A stretch of DNA of 6,453 nucleotides, from contig OMRS01000154.1 in NCBI GenBank assembly GCA_900313545.1, positions 1 to 6,453 on the forward strand, in the 5' to 3' direction. The notes beneath the pieces are model-generated. The model was not told the DNA's origin. It saw only the letters and a list, made by a program, of their open reading frames with translations, and did no database searches. Positions 5,866-6,453 of the stretch are shown here, in pieces (the stretch's first letter is position 1; each line of letters opens with the position of its first letter). A program made the translations under genes and the position numbers. The stretch is from an uncultured Eubacteriales bacterium (GTDB lineage: Bacteria > Bacillota_A > Clostridia > Christensenellales > Aristaeellaceae).

Positions 5866-6453
5866 TCAGAGGACCTGCTCAGCCTGAGCGGAGGCTTCCC
5901 TGAAATCGTTGACGGGAATCCCGGGATAATCGGTCAGCTTGGGCAGCGGCAGACTCTGCATGTACTCATGCATGGCCTCCGCCACGCGCTTGCTGTTGGC
6001 TACCGCCTCCACCACGGTGCGTGCGCCGCTGGTGGCATCGCCGGCCGCAAAGACACCGGGACGGCTGGTGTGGCCGTCCTCGTCCACGGTCAAAAGTCCG
6101 GAGCGGCTGGTGTCGATGTTTTTGGTGGTGGTTACCAGATTGCTTTCCGCTCCTTGGCTGACCGCCACGATAACGCCGGTGCAGGGGTAGAGCTTCTCTG
6201 TCCCGGGAACGGGCGTGACCTTTCCGTCTTCGCCGACCATGCTGTCGGCAAGGATGACGCCGTCGTCCCGGATCTCCATGGTGCACTTGTTATAAATGAA
6301 ATTCACCCCTTCCAGTTTCGCATAGCTGCTTTCATACTGGCTGGCGGTCAGCGTGTCGGTCAGATTTACACAGGTCACGTAACGGGCCCCGTGACGGATG
6401 GCCGTGCGGGCGCAGTCCATGGCGCTGTTGCCCGTGCCGATGATCATGATGCG
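5866..6453 (-). CDS. FAD-dependent NAD(P)H oxidoreductase, GltD/PreT-like, C-terminal part
   Basis: The last 195 codons of a flavoprotein of the glutamate synthase small-subunit type; the N-terminus lies beyond the window edge. The visible part opens in the second dinucleotide fold, IMIIGTGNSAMDCARTAIRHGA, which binds NAD(P)H. GVFAAGDATSGARTVVEAVANSKRVAEAM near the end is the C-terminal FAD-binding GD motif typical of GltD, PreT and related NADPH-dependent subunits. These enzymes pass electrons from NAD(P)H through FAD to a partner (glutamate synthase, dihydropyrimidine dehydrogenase and others). The partner cannot be told from this fragment, and the N-terminal iron-sulfur region is not visible. 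The gene ends convergent to the C26 gene with a strong terminator. The family is secure; the specific reaction is not. Confidence 0.9.
   Translation of the reverse strand, partial: RIMIIGTGNSAMDCARTAIRHGARYVTCVNLTDTLTASQYESSYAKLEGVNFIYNKCTMEIRDDGVILADSMVGEDGKVTPVPGTEKLYPCTGVIVAVSQGAESNLVTTTKNIDTSRSGLLTVDEDGHTSRPGVFAAGDATSGARTVVEAVANSKRVAEAMHEYMQSLPLPKLTDYPGIPVNDFREASAQAEQVL

Overview
The window looks like a bacterial chromosome segment, most likely from a moderately G+C-rich member of the Bacillota (clostridial or negativicute type). The reasons are strong AGGAG-type ribosome binding sites, three near-consensus sigma-A promoters with 17-nt spacers, compact hairpin terminators with T tracts, and gpsA next to a gene for the DNA-binding protein HU, as in the gpsA...hbs neighbourhood of Bacillus. 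The species cannot be fixed from the sequence. No rRNA, tRNA, CRISPR array or intact mobile element was found.

Layout. (1) Positions 1-1143, minus strand: the first 381 codons of an exported nucleoside hydrolase whose 3' end lies outside the window. (2) Positions 1144-2515: about 1.4 kb with no intact gene, more A+T-rich than the rest. It holds a small decayed piece ending at a hairpin (1481-1722) and a plus-strand pseudogene (1778-2515). The pseudogene carries an exact 10-bp tandem duplication that shifts the frame, and a second frame change before a helix-turn-helix segment. (3) Positions 2516-4169, minus strand: gpsA and a single-gene HU unit, each with its own promoter and followed by a hairpin. 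(4) Positions 4311-5765, plus strand: a one-piece fusion of an iron-sulfur (Fer4_19) domain with a small GNAT acetyltransferase, then a class-I glutamine-amidotransferase-like peptidase (C26 family). (5) Positions 5806-6453, minus strand: the C-terminal part of a GltD/PreT-like FAD/NAD(P)H oxidoreductase with a strong terminator, convergent with the C26 gene.

How it fits together. The 2597-6453 half is housekeeping and small-metabolism material: glycerol-3-phosphate supply for lipids, nucleoid structure, gamma-glutamyl amide hydrolysis and a flavin oxidoreductase. The 1-2515 half behaves like an accessory patch beside it: an exported nucleoside scavenging enzyme plus the wreckage of at least one transposition-associated or regulatory type gene. 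I did not find a clearly new biological system. The most informative signals are the slippage-type frameshift in the pseudogene, the perfect dyad over the HU promoter, and the fused Fer4_19-GNAT protein with an extra cysteine.
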